DNA from: Fimbriimonas ginsengisoli Gsoil 348 | GTDB lineage: Bacteria; Armatimonadota; Fimbriimonadia; Fimbriimonadales; Fimbriimonadaceae | Assembly: GCF_000724625.1 (NCBI RefSeq) | Contig: NZ_CP007139.1 | Span: 3,720,001-3,784,000 of the forward strand | Direction: 5' to 3' | DNA: 64,000 nt | Shown: one piece after another, positions 25,717 through 34,789 of the stretch | How the letters are laid out: each line of letters opens with the position of its first letter | Position numbering within the stretch: the stretch's first letter is position 1 | Program-made: the position numbers and the translations under genes | Notes under the pieces: generated by a model | Databases searched by the model: none | What the model was told of the DNA's origin: nothing | Seen by the model: the letters and a program-made list of their open reading frames with translations, nothing else

Positions 25717-26871
25717 ATGCGCGCCCGAAGAATCGCTCTCCTCATGGAGCGACTGGTCGGCTTCAACCACGAGGTCCTCACTGGGGTGCGCGACTTCGCC
25801 GGCCCCTCGCGCGGATGGGTCTGCCACTTCATCGAGCCTAGGCCGGAACTGGTCCCGATTGTCGCGCGGTGGGAACCGGACGGCATCATCGCTTTCCTGG
25901 GCGATGATGCGATCGCGGAAGCGGTGCGGGGGCTTGGCGTACCTTTCGTCGACGTCGCCGCCTGGGTGGAAGGCGCGGATTGGCCTCGGGTTGGGTTGAA
26001 CGACGTGGCGATTGGGCGAATGGCGGCGGAGAACCTTTTGGCGCTCGGATTTGACCAGTTTGCTTTTATCGGCGATCCACATCTCGCGTTCGCGACGGCT
26101 CGGAAGCGCGGGTACGACGGTGTCTTGCAAGAAGCCGGGTACACCGCGCGTTCCTTTGCCGCCGACCCGGAGCGGTTTCCAACCGCTCGCGGCTCCACGA
26201 TCGGAGGGATCGACGGCGAACTCGTCGCTTGGATTCAAACGTTGCCCAAGCCGGTCGCCGTGTTTGCCGACAACGATGAGCGGGCGCTCCTGGTGAGCGA
26301 GGCTTGCCACGCGGGCGGCATCGAGATCCCGCGCGACGTCGCGCTTCTTGGGGTGGACGACGATCCGTACCTATGCGGGCTCGGTTACCCGCCCCTGTCG
26401 AGCATTGCCACTCCGGCACGGCGGCTTGGATACGAAGGGGCGTTGCTGCTCGATCGTCTGCTGGGCGGATTCGGTCCCCCGGAGTATCCGGTGAGGTTGC
26501 CACCGGTCGGAGTCGTGACTCGCCGGTCCACCGACGCGGTCGTTTATCCCGATCCGCTTGTCGCGGAGGCGATGCGCTTTATCCAGGAGCACTCGTGTAA
26601 GGGAATCGGCGTCGAGGAGGTCGTGTCGCATGTGCGAGCGGGGCGTCGAACGCTGGAAAGGCGTTTCCAATCTCAAGTCGGCCGATCGATTCTCGGCGAG
26701 CTTTCCAGATCCCGCCTCGAACGAGCCCGGTTTCTCCTCGTCACTACCGACCTTCCGCTTAAAACGGTGGCATCTCAGTCCGGATTTGGCTCGTTGTCTC
26801 GCTTTTCGTCGAGTCACCAAGACACCTTTGGTGTCGGGCCTCATGAGTATCGGCGGCGTTTTGGGTTGTAG
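25717..26871 (+). CDS. XylR-type regulator: LacI-like sensor fused to AraC DNA-binding domain
   Basis: 384 aa. Residues 1-265 form a periplasmic-binding/LacI sensor (RIALLMERLVGFNHEVLTGV; KPVAVFADNDERALLVSEAC; DVALLGVDDDPYLCGL), the rest (about 275-384) an AraC double HTH with ERARFLLVTTDLPLKTVA, then GFGSLSRFSSSHQDTFGVGP and HEYRR. This is the architecture of the xylose regulator XylR. A sugar inducer is likely. It faces the amylase gene across 126 bp, so control of amylase is plausible. Confidence 0.9.
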   Translation: MRARRIALLMERLVGFNHEVLTGVRDFAGPSRGWVCHFIEPRPELVPIVARWEPDGIIAFLGDDAIAEAVRGLGVPFVDVAAWVEGADWPRVGLNDVAIGRMAAENLLALGFDQFAFIGDPHLAFATARKRGYDGVLQEAGYTARSFAADPERFPTARGSTIGGIDGELVAWIQTLPKPVAVFADNDERALLVSEACHAGGIEIPRDVALLGVDDDPYLCGLGYPPLSSIATPARRLGYEGALLLDRLLGGFGPPEYPVRLPPVGVVTRRSTDAVVYPDPLVAEAMRFIQEHSCKGIGVEEVVSHVRAGRRTLERRFQSQVGRSILGELSRSRLERARFLLVTTDLPLKTVASQSGFGSLSRFSSSHQDTFGVGPHEYRRRFGL

Positions 26872-26925
26872 TGCCGGGCGGGGCGATTGGTGCTGATTTT
26901 GTAATTCAAGTGCCCGCTTTGCGGG

Positions 26926-26996
26926 CGGCGGACGATACGTCCGCGCTCCCGGCTGCATGGGGGGAAGCCGGTCTGGAGACCGGCGGTCCTTCTAAC
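26926..26996. repeat. Cluster of small palindromes upstream of the TIGR03790-like gene
   Basis: GCCCGCTTTGCGGGC, GCGGACGATACGTCCGC, then AGCCGGTCTGGAGACCGGCG with CGGTCCTT after it (26966-26990). The last shares its core with copies at 48201-48230 and 56529-56552. No gene of its own is seen. Confidence 0.8.
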
Positions 26997-27017
26997 TTGG
27001 ATCGGTATTCTGCGGGA

Positions 27018-28178
27018 ATGCTTTCGTTGTTGTTGGTGGCCGCTTCCCATTGCTTGGCGGCGGCTTCGCTGGCTGATCGGGTGGTTGTGGTCGAGAATGC
27101 GGGGAGTCCGGCTTCGGTGGAGATCGCGGAAGATTACGCCAAGCGGCGAGGGGTGAAGAATCTCCTTAAGATCAAGTGCGCCGACTCCGCTCTCTCGCCC
27201 ACCGGCGAGACGATCGCCTACGCGGATTTTGCGGGCGCAATAGAAACGCCGCTGAAGGCGTACCTTGTCAAGCATCCGAAGATCGATTTCGTCGTCCTCA
27301 CCAAAGGGATCCCGATTCGGATTACCGGCGCCTCGACCGGGGTCGGAAACAACCAGCCGTCCGTCGATTCTTACATTGCGGCGTTCGGTTATGCCGAGCG
27401 GAAGGACGTCATCCCGGTCGTGCTTAACGACAGCGGCTTTACCGGGAAGGCCTGGGCGAACCGGTTTTGGAACTCGAGCGAGCGATTTACTCACGCCAAG
27501 TTCGGCGGCTACCTGGTCACGCGCTTGGATGCCTACACGATCGACGAGGCGCGCTTATTGACGACGTATGCTTTTCAGAGCGAGCGGACCCGTCCAAGCG
27601 GCTCGATCTTGTTGGACACCGCCCTTTCGCACGGCCTCGGCGATGTAACCAAGCAACCGCTTTCCGCGATTAAGGATGGAAAGCTCGACTCTCACATGAT
27701 CAACGAGATGTCGTACAACGAATACGACGCCGATATGGTCAATGCCGCTGGGATCTTGGAGAAGAAGTCAGTGCCGACGATTCTCGATCGGACCGACGTG
27801 TTCATTGGCAAGAAATCGGACTTGATGGGGTACTGCTCGTGGGGGAGCAACGATCCGAAGTTCGTCGCCGCAGATTACAAGTTGCTTAGGTTTGCGCCCG
27901 GAGCGATTGCGGAAACCGCCGTGTCCACCAGCGCTAGAACGTTTCTGCCCACGACCGGCGGGCAGTCGCTGATCGCCGATCTGATTTCTGGCCGGGTGAC
28001 CGGGGTCAAGGGGTATTGCGACGAACCGCTGCTCCAAGCGGTCGCTTCGCCCACCATTTTGTTCGACCGCTACACTAGCGGCTGGACTCTGGCGGAGAGC
28101 TTCTACGCGGCGTCCCGGTTCGTCGGTTGGGAAGATATCGTCGTCGGCGATCCTTTATGTGCCCCGTACCGGAAATAG
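27018..28178 (+). CDS. TIGR03790-like secreted protein
   Basis: 386 aa from ATG 27018, chosen because a signal peptide follows (MLSLLLVAASHCLAAASLAD) and everything upstream is palindrome cluster. The mature start DRVVVVENAGSPASVEIAED, then KIDFVVLTKGIPIRITG and a late FVGWEDIVVGDPLCAPY are the landmarks of the TIGR03790 family (function unknown, common in Planctomycetes, Verrucomicrobia and similar groups). Monocistronic. Confidence 0.82.
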   Translation: MLSLLLVAASHCLAAASLADRVVVVENAGSPASVEIAEDYAKRRGVKNLLKIKCADSALSPTGETIAYADFAGAIETPLKAYLVKHPKIDFVVLTKGIPIRITGASTGVGNNQPSVDSYIAAFGYAERKDVIPVVLNDSGFTGKAWANRFWNSSERFTHAKFGGYLVTRLDAYTIDEARLLTTYAFQSERTRPSGSILLDTALSHGLGDVTKQPLSAIKDGKLDSHMINEMSYNEYDADMVNAAGILEKKSVPTILDRTDVFIGKKSDLMGYCSWGSNDPKFVAADYKLLRFAPGAIAETAVSTSARTFLPTTGGQSLIADLISGRVTGVKGYCDEPLLQAVASPTILFDRYTSGWTLAESFYAASRFVGWEDIVVGDPLCAPYRK

Positions 28179-28257
28179 TCGTTTTGGCAAGATGAAATCC
28201 GCGTGGAGATCACGGGACTCTCTTTCCAAGCCCTTTTGATGGGTTGTTGGGCCAAAT

Positions 28258-28312
28258 ATCAGGGCGGGCCGCCCCTGATACCCACGGGCGAGCCGCTCGT
28301 GCCACTTTAGGT
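28258..28312. repeat. Two adjacent intergenic palindromes
   Basis: ATCAGGGCGGGCCGCCCCTGAT followed by CACGGGCGAGCCGCTCGTG (one G-T pair). A variant of the second, GTGGCACGGGCGGCCCGCCC, lies at about 61367-61386 after mntH. The whole 28179-28409 gap otherwise holds only the leader of the next gene. Confidence 0.7.
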
Positions 28313-28409
28313 TAGCAATAACCGGGGGAAGATGGGCCGTTCGAAACCGAGTGGGCGCAGGGCGAGTCCCACATTCATAAGACTCGCTTGCGAGCAGGGA
28401 GAAGTTAAC

Positions 28410-28679
28410 ATGAACAAGCAACTTCGAATGGCAATCGTCCTAGGTGGTCTCCTTACGGCGATTTCGGCTCCGGCCCAAACCATCGCCCACTGGTTCGATC
28501 GGCAGGTTCACGGCACGGCCGCTCACATCACTCCCCGCCACCATAAGCCCGGAGAACCGGAGTGGCAAGGGGACCGACGGCCGATGCGGATCATCCGCAC
28601 CGAGACGATCACTCGAACCACCTATCGACATCGAGTCCATTACCACCACCATCGCCGCCATCACCATTGGCACGATTGA
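28410..28679 (+). CDS. Small secreted His/Arg-rich protein
   Basis: 89 aa with a signal peptide (MNKQLRMAIVLGGLLTAISA, cleavage near PAQ). The mature protein is basic and ends in a His-rich tail (YHHHRRHHHWHD) that could bind metal; there is no recognisable domain. Start ATG 28410 follows GGGAGAAG by 6 nt; the longer frame to 28332 lacks support. Convergent with dapE, only 6 bp apart. Confidence 0.65.
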   Translation: MNKQLRMAIVLGGLLTAISAPAQTIAHWFDRQVHGTAAHITPRHHKPGEPEWQGDRRPMRIIRTETITRTTYRHRVHYHHHRRHHHWHD

Positions 28680-28685
28680 AAAAGG

Positions 28686-29813
28686 TCACCTATCTCGGAG
28701 AGCGTTCCGCACCGCCAACCGATAAATCTCCGTGAGCGGATCGAGGCAATCGATCTCGATCCGCTCGTTTGCGGCGTGAATCGTGGCGTTGATCGGTCCG
28801 AATTCGGCCACAGGGATCTTATGCGCGGCGAAGAATCGCGCGTCGGAGGTTCCCCCGCCGGTAGAAGATATGGGCTTTATTCCAGTAACCGACTCGATCG
28901 CTCCAACCAGCGCGGCGAGAAGTGAGCCGGGGCGGGTCACAAAAGGGAGCGCGGAGACGTTCCACTCGACAGGTTCCTCGACGCCGTTCTCCTGGGCGAT
29001 ACGGGCGATCCGATCTTGAATTCGCTCTGCCGTCCAATCGGTTCCGAACCGCACGTTGAAACGGACTTCGGCCTCTCCCGGAATCACGTTGCTTGCTCCC
29101 GTGCCGCAAACCAGGTTGCTGACCTGAAATGTGGTCGGTGGAAAATCGGCGGTTCCTTTCCCCCAATCGGCCGCCACCAAAGCTCCGAGCACCGGCGCGA
29201 GCCGATGAGCGGCATTATCCGCCAGTTGGGGATAGGCGGTATGTCCTTGCACGCCTCGAACGACGAGCCGTCCGTTCATCGATCCGCGCCGGCCGGCCTT
29301 TATGGCGTCGCCGAACACCTGCTCCGAAGTCGGCTCCCCTACGATCGCGTCGTCGATCGACACGCCGCGTTCGGCGAGAGTGTCTAGGACACGACGGGTA
29401 CCGTCGATGCCCGGGCCCTCCTCGTCGCTGGTGAGAAGCAGCGCAATCGTGCCTGGATGACTCTCCGCCGCCAACTGTTCCAAGGCAACCGTCATGGCGG
29501 CGACCGATCCCTTCATATCGACGGCGCCGCGCCCCACCAATTCACCGCCACGTTCGGTAGGCGAAAAAGGTTCGCTCGTCCAAGCGCCGATCGGGCCTGC
29601 CGGTACCACGTCGGTATGGCCGGCCAGACAGATAAGGGGCGCGCCGGCGCCATGCGTCGCCCAAAGATTGTCGACCCCTTCGAAATGCAGATGCTCGACC
29701 TGGAAACCGGCGGCGCTCAGGCGCGCGCCGACGACGGCTTGGCAGCCGGCGTCGTTGGGAGTGACGCTTTGACGGGAGATCAGGTCGCGAAGGAGCTCGA
29801 GGACGGCGGACAT
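28686..29813 (-). CDS. dapE: Succinyl-diaminopimelate desuccinylase
   Basis: 375 aa M20 di-zinc hydrolase that frees LL-diaminopimelate. Zinc ligand blocks: CLAGHTDVVPAG (His66 region), GRGAVDMKGSVAAM (Asp), TSDEEGPGIDGT (catalytic Glu pair), and STGGGTSDARFFA at the C-terminus. A dimerisation insert begins at AGRRGSMNGRLVVRGVQGHT. Lies 3 bp after dapD in the nuoE-dapC-dapD-dapE operon. Confidence 0.94.
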   Translation of the reverse strand: MSAVLELLRDLISRQSVTPNDAGCQAVVGARLSAAGFQVEHLHFEGVDNLWATHGAGAPLICLAGHTDVVPAGPIGAWTSEPFSPTERGGELVGRGAVDMKGSVAAMTVALEQLAAESHPGTIALLLTSDEEGPGIDGTRRVLDTLAERGVSIDDAIVGEPTSEQVFGDAIKAGRRGSMNGRLVVRGVQGHTAYPQLADNAAHRLAPVLGALVAADWGKGTADFPPTTFQVSNLVCGTGASNVIPGEAEVRFNVRFGTDWTAERIQDRIARIAQENGVEEPVEWNVSALPFVTRPGSLLAALVGAIESVTGIKPISSTGGGTSDARFFAAHKIPVAEFGPINATIHAANERIEIDCLDPLTEIYRLAVRNALRDR

Positions 29814-29816
29814 TGG

Positions 29817-30611
29817 TTAATCGCGGAGGAGCTCGTTGAGGCTCGTTTTGGCTCGGGTTTGGGCGTCTACCCGCTTCACGATTACGGCGGCATAGAGGCT
29901 GTGGCTCCCGTCCTTGCTCGGCAGGGAGCCGGGCACGACCACCGCGCCGGCGGGCACGCGCCCATAAAGCACCTCTCCCGTCGCGCGATCGAAGATCTTC
30001 GTGCTCTGTCCGATGAAAACGCCCATCGAGATGACGGCCCCTTTCTCGACGATGACCCCTTCGACAATTTCGCTACGCGCGCCGATAAAGCAATCGTCCT
30101 CGATGATGGTCGGGTTCGCCTGGAGCGGCTCTAAGACGCCGCCCAGCCCTACTCCGCCACTCAGGTGCACGTTTTTACCCACTTGAGCGCACGATCCGAC
30201 GGTGGCCCAGGTGTCCACCATCGTCCCTTCGTCGACGAAAGCGCCGATATTGACGTAGCTCGGCATGAGCACCACGTTTCGAGCGATAAAGGCGCCTCGG
30301 CGAACCGTGGCAGGTGGGACCGCGCGGTAGCTGCCGTCTGGCTTCTTCAGCGGAACCTTGTCCCAAAACCCGATGTCGCCGGCGGACATCTCCCGGTTAT
30401 CCTCGAGCCGGAACGAGAGAAGAACCGCTTTTTTGAGCCACTGGTGGGTCTTCCATTCGCCGGCGATCTGCTCGGCCACGCGTAAACGACCGGAGTCGAG
30501 CTCGGCGAGCGCTTCGTTGACGGCGCTCCGTACGTCGGCGGGCACGTCGGACGGCGAGAACTTGGCGCGGTCTTCCCACGCTCCTTCGATGATTTGAATG
30601 AGGTCAGCCAA
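29817..30611 (-). CDS. dapD: Tetrahydrodipicolinate N-succinyltransferase
   Basis: 264 aa trimeric left-handed beta-helix enzyme that uses succinyl-CoA. N-terminal helical domain ([20 protein letters not shown]), then hexapeptide turns including [60 protein letters not shown] and [19 protein letters not shown]. These fit DapD of the succinylase branch. Overlaps dapC by 8 bp. Confidence 0.94.
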   Translation of the reverse strand: MADLIQIIEGAWEDRAKFSPSDVPADVRSAVNEALAELDSGRLRVAEQIAGEWKTHQWLKKAVLLSFRLEDNREMSAGDIGFWDKVPLKKPDGSYRAVPPATVRRGAFIARNVVLMPSYVNIGAFVDEGTMVDTWATVGSCAQVGKNVHLSGGVGLGGVLEPLQANPTIIEDDCFIGARSEIVEGVIVEKGAVISMGVFIGQSTKIFDRATGEVLYGRVPAGAVVVPGSLPSKDGSHSLYAAVIVKRVDAQTRAKTSLNELLRD

Positions 30612-31785
30612 TAGTAGGAGTCTCCAAAGTTTCGCGAATTCGGATGAGTGCTTCGCGGCACACGTCGAGATCCGGCACCAGCGCCACTCGCAAATAGCCC
30701 TGCCCAGGATTCTTGCCGTTTACCTCACGGCCCAAATAGGTGCCGGGCAACGTGGTCACCCATGCTTGCTCGAAGAGCCGCCGTGCTTGTTGCTCGTCGT
30801 TGGGTACGGGCAGCCAGAGGAAAAAGCCGCCGCTTGGGATCTGCAGACCCGGGCCAAACAGTTCGGCCGCGATCCGGAATTTCTCCCGGTACTTCTCCCG
30901 ATTTTCTACGACATGCGTTTCGTCTTGCCATGCCTCAACGCTGGCAACCTGCGTAAGCGAGCTGGGCGCGGCGCCGTGATAGGTGCGGTACAGCAGAAAC
31001 GGCTTGATGATGTCGGCATCGCCGGCCGCGAATCCGGAACGCAACCCCGGAGCGCTCGAGCGCTTGGATAATGAGTTCAGCGACACCACCCGTTCCAGTC
31101 CTCGCCCTAGTGCGATCGAAGCTTGCAGAGATCCACAAGGAGGATCGCCGTTGTAGATCTCCGAATAGCACTCGTCGGCGGCCACCACGAACCCGTACCG
31201 GTCGGCAAGCTCGAACACCCGCTTCCAGTCTTCCAGAGTCATGACGGCTCCCGTCGGATTGCCGGGCGAGCAAACGAAGGCTAGCTTTACCCGCGGCCAA
31301 ATCTCCGCCGAAACGGCTCCCCAGTCCGGAAGGTATCCCTGCTCCTTTGGCGTCGGCACGTACACAGGCTCGGCCCCCGCCAGCAGCGCGGCCCCTTCGT
31401 AGATTTGATAGAACGGATTCGGTAAGAGAACCGCCGCGCGCTCGGCGGGATCCAAGACGGCTTGAGCGAGGGCGAAAAGCGCCTCGCGCGTCCCCGCGAC
31501 CGGGATTACCTGGTCTATCGGGTCTGGGCAGGGAATCGCGTATCGCCGGCCAATCCATTCGGAAATGGCACTGCGAAGCTCGACCGTGCCCGCGGTCGGC
31601 GGATATTTGCCGAGCAGGTGCAGGTTTTGGACGAGGGAGTCGGCGATGACAGGTGGCGTTGGATGCTGCGGCTCTCCGATTCCGAGATTGAGCGGTCTCA
31701 ACCCCTCCGGAGGTCTGGCACCTTCCAAGAGGACGCGCAGCCGCTCGAAAGGGTAGGGATGCAGCAGGTCGAGGAGTGGGTTCAC
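30604..31785 (-). CDS. dapC: Succinyldiaminopimelate transaminase
   Basis: 393 aa PLP aminotransferase, class I fold. Conserved: [55 protein letters not shown], and the Schiff-base Lys in [18 protein letters not shown]. The neighbours dapD and dapE make the DapC role the best call over a general aspartate aminotransferase. Overlaps nuoE by 4 bp (ATGA-type) and dapD by 8 bp. Confidence 0.9.
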   Translation of the reverse strand: MNPLLDLLHPYPFERLRVLLEGARPPEGLRPLNLGIGEPQHPTPPVIADSLVQNLHLLGKYPPTAGTVELRSAISEWIGRRYAIPCPDPIDQVIPVAGTREALFALAQAVLDPAERAAVLLPNPFYQIYEGAALLAGAEPVYVPTPKEQGYLPDWGAVSAEIWPRVKLAFVCSPGNPTGAVMTLEDWKRVFELADRYGFVVAADECYSEIYNGDPPCGSLQASIALGRGLERVVSLNSLSKRSSAPGLRSGFAAGDADIIKPFLLYRTYHGAAPSSLTQVASVEAWQDETHVVENREKYREKFRIAAELFGPGLQIPSGGFFLWLPVPNDEQQARRLFEQAWVTTLPGTYLGREVNGKNPGQGYLRVALVPDLDVCREALIRIRETLETPTIG

Positions 31786-32417
31786 GCCTCCGCCGGACTC
31801 GTCGGCCTCTCCTCCTTGCGGAGATGGACGTTTACAACCGACCGAGCGTATTGAACGACGGTCGACTCCGGTGTCTTTCGAAGCCGTTCGATCAGCTCAT
31901 CCAGTGAGGCCTCGGTCATTGGGCCGAAATATTCGTCTCCCACTTGCACGACTGGAGCTCGATCGCAGGCATTGAGACACTCGACCTCTTCAAAGGTGAA
32001 CACGCCGTCGTCGGTCGTTTCGCCATGCCCGATGCCGAGCTTGCGTCGGACGTAATCTCGCAGCTCCCAGGTTCCGTTGACGTGGCAGGTAAGGCACGTA
32101 CAGAGTTCCAGCTTATGCCGGCCTGGCTCGTGCACCGTATTGTAGAGGGAGTAAAACGTGGCGACGCCTTCGATTTCGGCATAGCTTCGATGGAGTCGAA
32201 AGGCGACTTCGGCGATGGCGTCTCCAGTGAGGTGTCCGCCGTACTCGCGCTGGGCGATCCAAAGGCAGGGAAGGATACACGCCTTCTCCTCTGGATAATG
32301 CCTTCTCAACGCTTCGAGCTCAGCGATGGCGGCCTCCGAGAACCGCAGGTCGAGCTCCTCGATTCGAGGCGGACGAGGGCGCTGATTCGGGCTTCCAAGC
32401 TGGAGGAGTTCGCTCAT
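31782..32417 (-). CDS. nuoE: NADH-quinone oxidoreductase subunit E
   Basis: 211 aa, the 24-kDa peripheral complex I subunit that carries cluster N1a. The four Cys ligands are in ELCTCLTCHVNGTW and EVECLNACDRAPVVQVGDEY; thioredoxin-like core from LPCLWIAQREYGG. Start at ATG 32417 because AAGGGAAAG lies 1-9 bases upstream; the longer frame is not family-like. It is separated from nuoD by 2.4 kb and instead leads the dap operon. nuoF is not in the window. Confidence 0.93.
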   Translation of the reverse strand: MSELLQLGSPNQRPRPPRIEELDLRFSEAAIAELEALRRHYPEEKACILPCLWIAQREYGGHLTGDAIAEVAFRLHRSYAEIEGVATFYSLYNTVHEPGRHKLELCTCLTCHVNGTWELRDYVRRKLGIGHGETTDDGVFTFEEVECLNACDRAPVVQVGDEYFGPMTEASLDELIERLRKTPESTVVQYARSVVNVHLRKEERPTSPAEA

Positions 32418-32454
32418 TCTTTCCCTTGGAGGATACCGCGCATTTAAAAGGCGC

Positions 32455-32486
32455 AAATGAGGGCCGGTCGAGACCGGTCCTCATTT
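32455..32486. terminator. Hairpin terminator after the DUF4397-like lipoprotein
   Basis: AAATGAGGG..CCGGTC pairs with GACCGG..TCCTCATTT around a GA loop. On the minus strand it is followed by GCGCCTTTT. It separates the pilin/lipoprotein unit from nuoE. Confidence 0.7.
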
Positions 32487-32507
32487 ACTAGAATCCGAGG
32501 GCTCTGT

Positions 32508-33239
32508 TTAGCCTCCGGATTTGGAAACGTCCGCTGAGGCCATCTGCATCGGCTCCGGGCTATTCCGGAGAATCAATACATCGGGTTTGGCGCCATGCTT
32601 GAACACGAGGACCGAATAGGCGATTCGGGGCTCCATCTCGGCCTTTGCCAAGATTTTGTCACCCACGACAACGTCGTACGATCCGCTCTTGATCTGATTC
32701 ACCGCGGGTTTGAGCGGCTGAGCAGTTTTGGAGCCGGCTTCGCGTAGGGAAAGGGGAATGGAAAGGTCTTCCGCGGTACCGATGACCCGCAGTTCCGATC
32801 CATTGGCCGGATTGGACCTACGCTCCCCGTCGAAAGGAGTCATTTCCACGTTTCCGCCCGACTTGGTAACCACATAGGTGACCAGAGCGCCCGGCGTGAA
32901 TTTCACGACCTTCTCGGACATAACCTTGCCATCCTCAGAGCTGATGGTCACGTGGTGCTCGCGAGGAGCGCCTTTCCGGAAGGAACACGGGCTATACGCC
33001 GGCGTGTAGGGGTTTTGGACCGGCAACTTGTCGAACGCGATCACCAGGTTGTCTGCCGTCGCGTTCACAAACCGGAAGAACTGTCCTTCGGGAGCTTTGT
33101 GAGGCGGCGCCGTCGGTGTCGACGCCCCGCATCCGCCGAGGCAGAAGAGGGCGAGCAAGTTACTCGCCAACGCGAACTGGGTGCGGCCACTTACCAGGTG
33201 GCCGACCCTGCCGCGCTGCCGACTAAGGATTAGTGGCAT
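32508..33239 (-). CDS. DUF4397-like lipoprotein
   Basis: 243 aa. Lipobox LALFCLGGC with Cys37 indicates a lipoprotein. The mature part opens GQFFRFVNATADNLVIAFDK, then two Ig-like beta repeats (HVTISSEDGKVMSEKVVKFT; SGSYDVVVGDKILAKAEMEP), as in DUF4397 cell-envelope proteins. Start MPLILSRQRGRVG overlaps the previous lipoprotein gene by 17 bp; a TTG nearer the signal peptide is possible. Last gene of pilin module 1. Confidence 0.7.
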   Translation of the reverse strand: MPLILSRQRGRVGHLVSGRTQFALASNLLALFCLGGCGASTPTAPPHKAPEGQFFRFVNATADNLVIAFDKLPVQNPYTPAYSPCSFRKGAPREHHVTISSEDGKVMSEKVVKFTPGALVTYVVTKSGGNVEMTPFDGERRSNPANGSELRVIGTAEDLSIPLSLREAGSKTAQPLKPAVNQIKSGSYDVVVGDKILAKAEMEPRIAYSVLVFKHGAKPDVLILRNSPEPMQMASADVSKSGG

Positions 33240-33387
33240 TTTGGGCCGGTTTCTGATCGCCTACCTGGGAACCCTGGGGAGCGGGAGTATTCGTTACGGT
33301 CGGGGCGGCATCCTCTTCTTTCTTCGAGCATCCGGAGATGACGAATACCGTGGCGGCGACGATCGTTAGTGCAAAGATCTTTTTCAT
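33223..33387 (-). CDS. Small Lys/Pro/Ala lipoprotein in pilin module 1
   Basis: 54 aa: MKKIFALTIVAATVFVISGC lipoprotein signal with lipidated Cys20, then a charged, Pro/Thr-rich tail without fold (KKEEDAAPTVTNTPAPQ). It is 68 bp after the pseudopilin gene and overlaps the next lipoprotein. A similar small lipoprotein follows the other pseudopilin at 36.1 kb. Confidence 0.78.
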   Translation of the reverse strand: MKKIFALTIVAATVFVISGCSKKEEDAAPTVTNTPAPQGSQVGDQKPAQNATNP

Positions 33388-33455
33388 AGGCTTAATAATA
33401 GTCTCGGGTTCCCATGCGGATGGCATGGAAACCCGAATGATGGGCACGGGTGTGC

Positions 33456-34364
33456 TTACTGCTCGCGATCCGGTCGGAAGTAGCAGTGGTAGTAGACGGC
33501 GGTCGGGCCACCAACGCCGCGAACGCCGCTGTTGCAGCCGGTGTAGCTCGAAGGCACGCCGGTGGCGCTAACGTACCGCCACGGGTCGGTGTACGCCTCA
33601 GCCGGAGTAGCCGAGTTGGTCGACGTACCCATGCGCTGGAACTTCGCCGAGGTGTCGGTTCGAACGATAGGACCGCCCTTCGAGTAGAGCCATGCGCTGG
33701 CGCCGAAGTTCCAGAAGGAAGCCGAAGCGAATCCGGTGCTCGAGCTGAGCGAAGCCTGTGGGAACGCGGTCGGGTTGAATCGGCAGTCGTCGGTGCCGGT
33801 GCAGGCGAGGGTTGGGTTAGCGGCGGAACGACCGTTGAAGGAGGCGGTTCCGTTGCCCGGCCAGTACATGACCGCAACCGACGGGGAGGTGATCTCGGAC
33901 GAGCTCAGGGTGTGCAGAAGGCCATTGAACGCCACTCCGACGACCGCAGGCGTCACGCCCGGGGTGAAGGAGGTGTCGAACGCATTCTTGTTCTGCGCCG
34001 GCTGCTCGTACATGCCGAAGTTCTTGATGTACGGCTGGATCGAGTTCGCCCACTGGCACTGGGTCTGAGCCATGATGTCGGGAGCGTCCCAACCGCCGGT
34101 GTTGATAACGTTGTACGGCGTCGGGTGAACGGTGGTGTAGCGCCAGGTTCCAGCGGCACGGCGAGACATCGCCATCGGGAACTGATCGTCGGAGTCGCCC
34201 TCGTAGATTGCGGTGGCGGTTCCGAACTGCTTAAGATTGCTGAGAGACTGGGTCTTCTTAGCGGCTTCCTTAGCCTGGGCAAAAACAGGGAAGAGGATGG
34301 CGGCGAGAATCGCGATGATCGCGATTACGACGAGAAGCTCGATGAGCGTAAATGCTTTCTTCAT
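33456..34364 (-). CDS. DUF1559 pseudopilin (type II secretion/type IV pilin-like), module 1
   Basis: 302 aa. Class III signal [20 protein letters not shown] with Phe after the prepilin peptidase site (usual Gly replaced by Ala5), then the helix [20 protein letters not shown]. The body is the DUF1559 beta-domain with [19 protein letters not shown] and a Cys/aromatic-rich end. Such proteins are numerous in Planctomycetes and Armatimonadota. Followed by two lipoproteins; placed between nuoD and nuoE. Confidence 0.9.
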   Translation of the reverse strand: MKKAFTLIELLVVIAIIAILAAILFPVFAQAKEAAKKTQSLSNLKQFGTATAIYEGDSDDQFPMAMSRRAAGTWRYTTVHPTPYNVINTGGWDAPDIMAQTQCQWANSIQPYIKNFGMYEQPAQNKNAFDTSFTPGVTPAVVGVAFNGLLHTLSSSEITSPSVAVMYWPGNGTASFNGRSAANPTLACTGTDDCRFNPTAFPQASLSSSTGFASASFWNFGASAWLYSKGGPIVRTDTSAKFQRMGTSTNSATPAEAYTDPWRYVSATGVPSSYTGCNSGVRGVGGPTAVYYHCYFRPDREQ

Positions 34365-34789
34365 GGTTATGAACTTCCGAAACGGAATGGATATAGAAAG
34401 GATGAAGACGGACGCCGGGCCTTAATAAAAGACGCATAGTCCAAGTAACACTATATACCAGTTCGAAATGCGTGGCAAGGGGTTCGGGAGCGCATTTCTG
34501 GCCCGATATACGAATCGCCGCTTTGGCCCCGTTGCCTCGATAGTTGCTCCGGATCTACTGAGGCGACGGTAATTTGGCTAGGGATCGTTCGCGGCGTGGA
34601 CAGAACGAGCAATCGCCGTGGTCGATTTTCCTCAATTTGAACCTAGACAGATCGGAAGCCCGGATCCTACATGAATTTTCATTGCAATCACCTGTCGACG
34701 GCAGGAGCTTGCGGGAACTTTTTTAATAGTGGAAGGTACACCGTATTTTGCTTTCGAATCGACAGCGGAAAAATCGGCAAGAATCGCTA
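34365..34789. other. 425-bp gene-free gap between pilin module 1 and nuoD
   Basis: Holds the pilin promoter near its left end. The rest shows no ORF with family likeness on either strand and no clear terminator for nuoD; base composition is a little AT-richer near 34.67-34.79 kb. Confidence 0.6.
34450..34478 (-). promoter_or_regulatory. Predicted sigma-70 promoter of pseudopilin module 1
   Basis: Minus strand -35 TTGCCA (34478-34473), 17-bp spacer, -10 TATAGT (34455-34450). Gives a leader of roughly 80 nt before ATG 34364. Confidence 0.65.

Noticed and set aside
26841-27494. Minus-strand ORF over the TIGR03790-like gene
   Set aside because: Its composition is that of an antisense shadow and the plus-strand protein has family landmarks.
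33450-34439. Plus-strand ORF over the pseudopilin gene
   Set aside because: Arg/Val-rich shadow of the pilin gene on the opposite strand.
34651-34665. ACAGATCGGAAGCCC resembles the start of a sequencing adapter
   Set aside because: Only about 10 bases match and the sequence continues normally on both sides; chance match.
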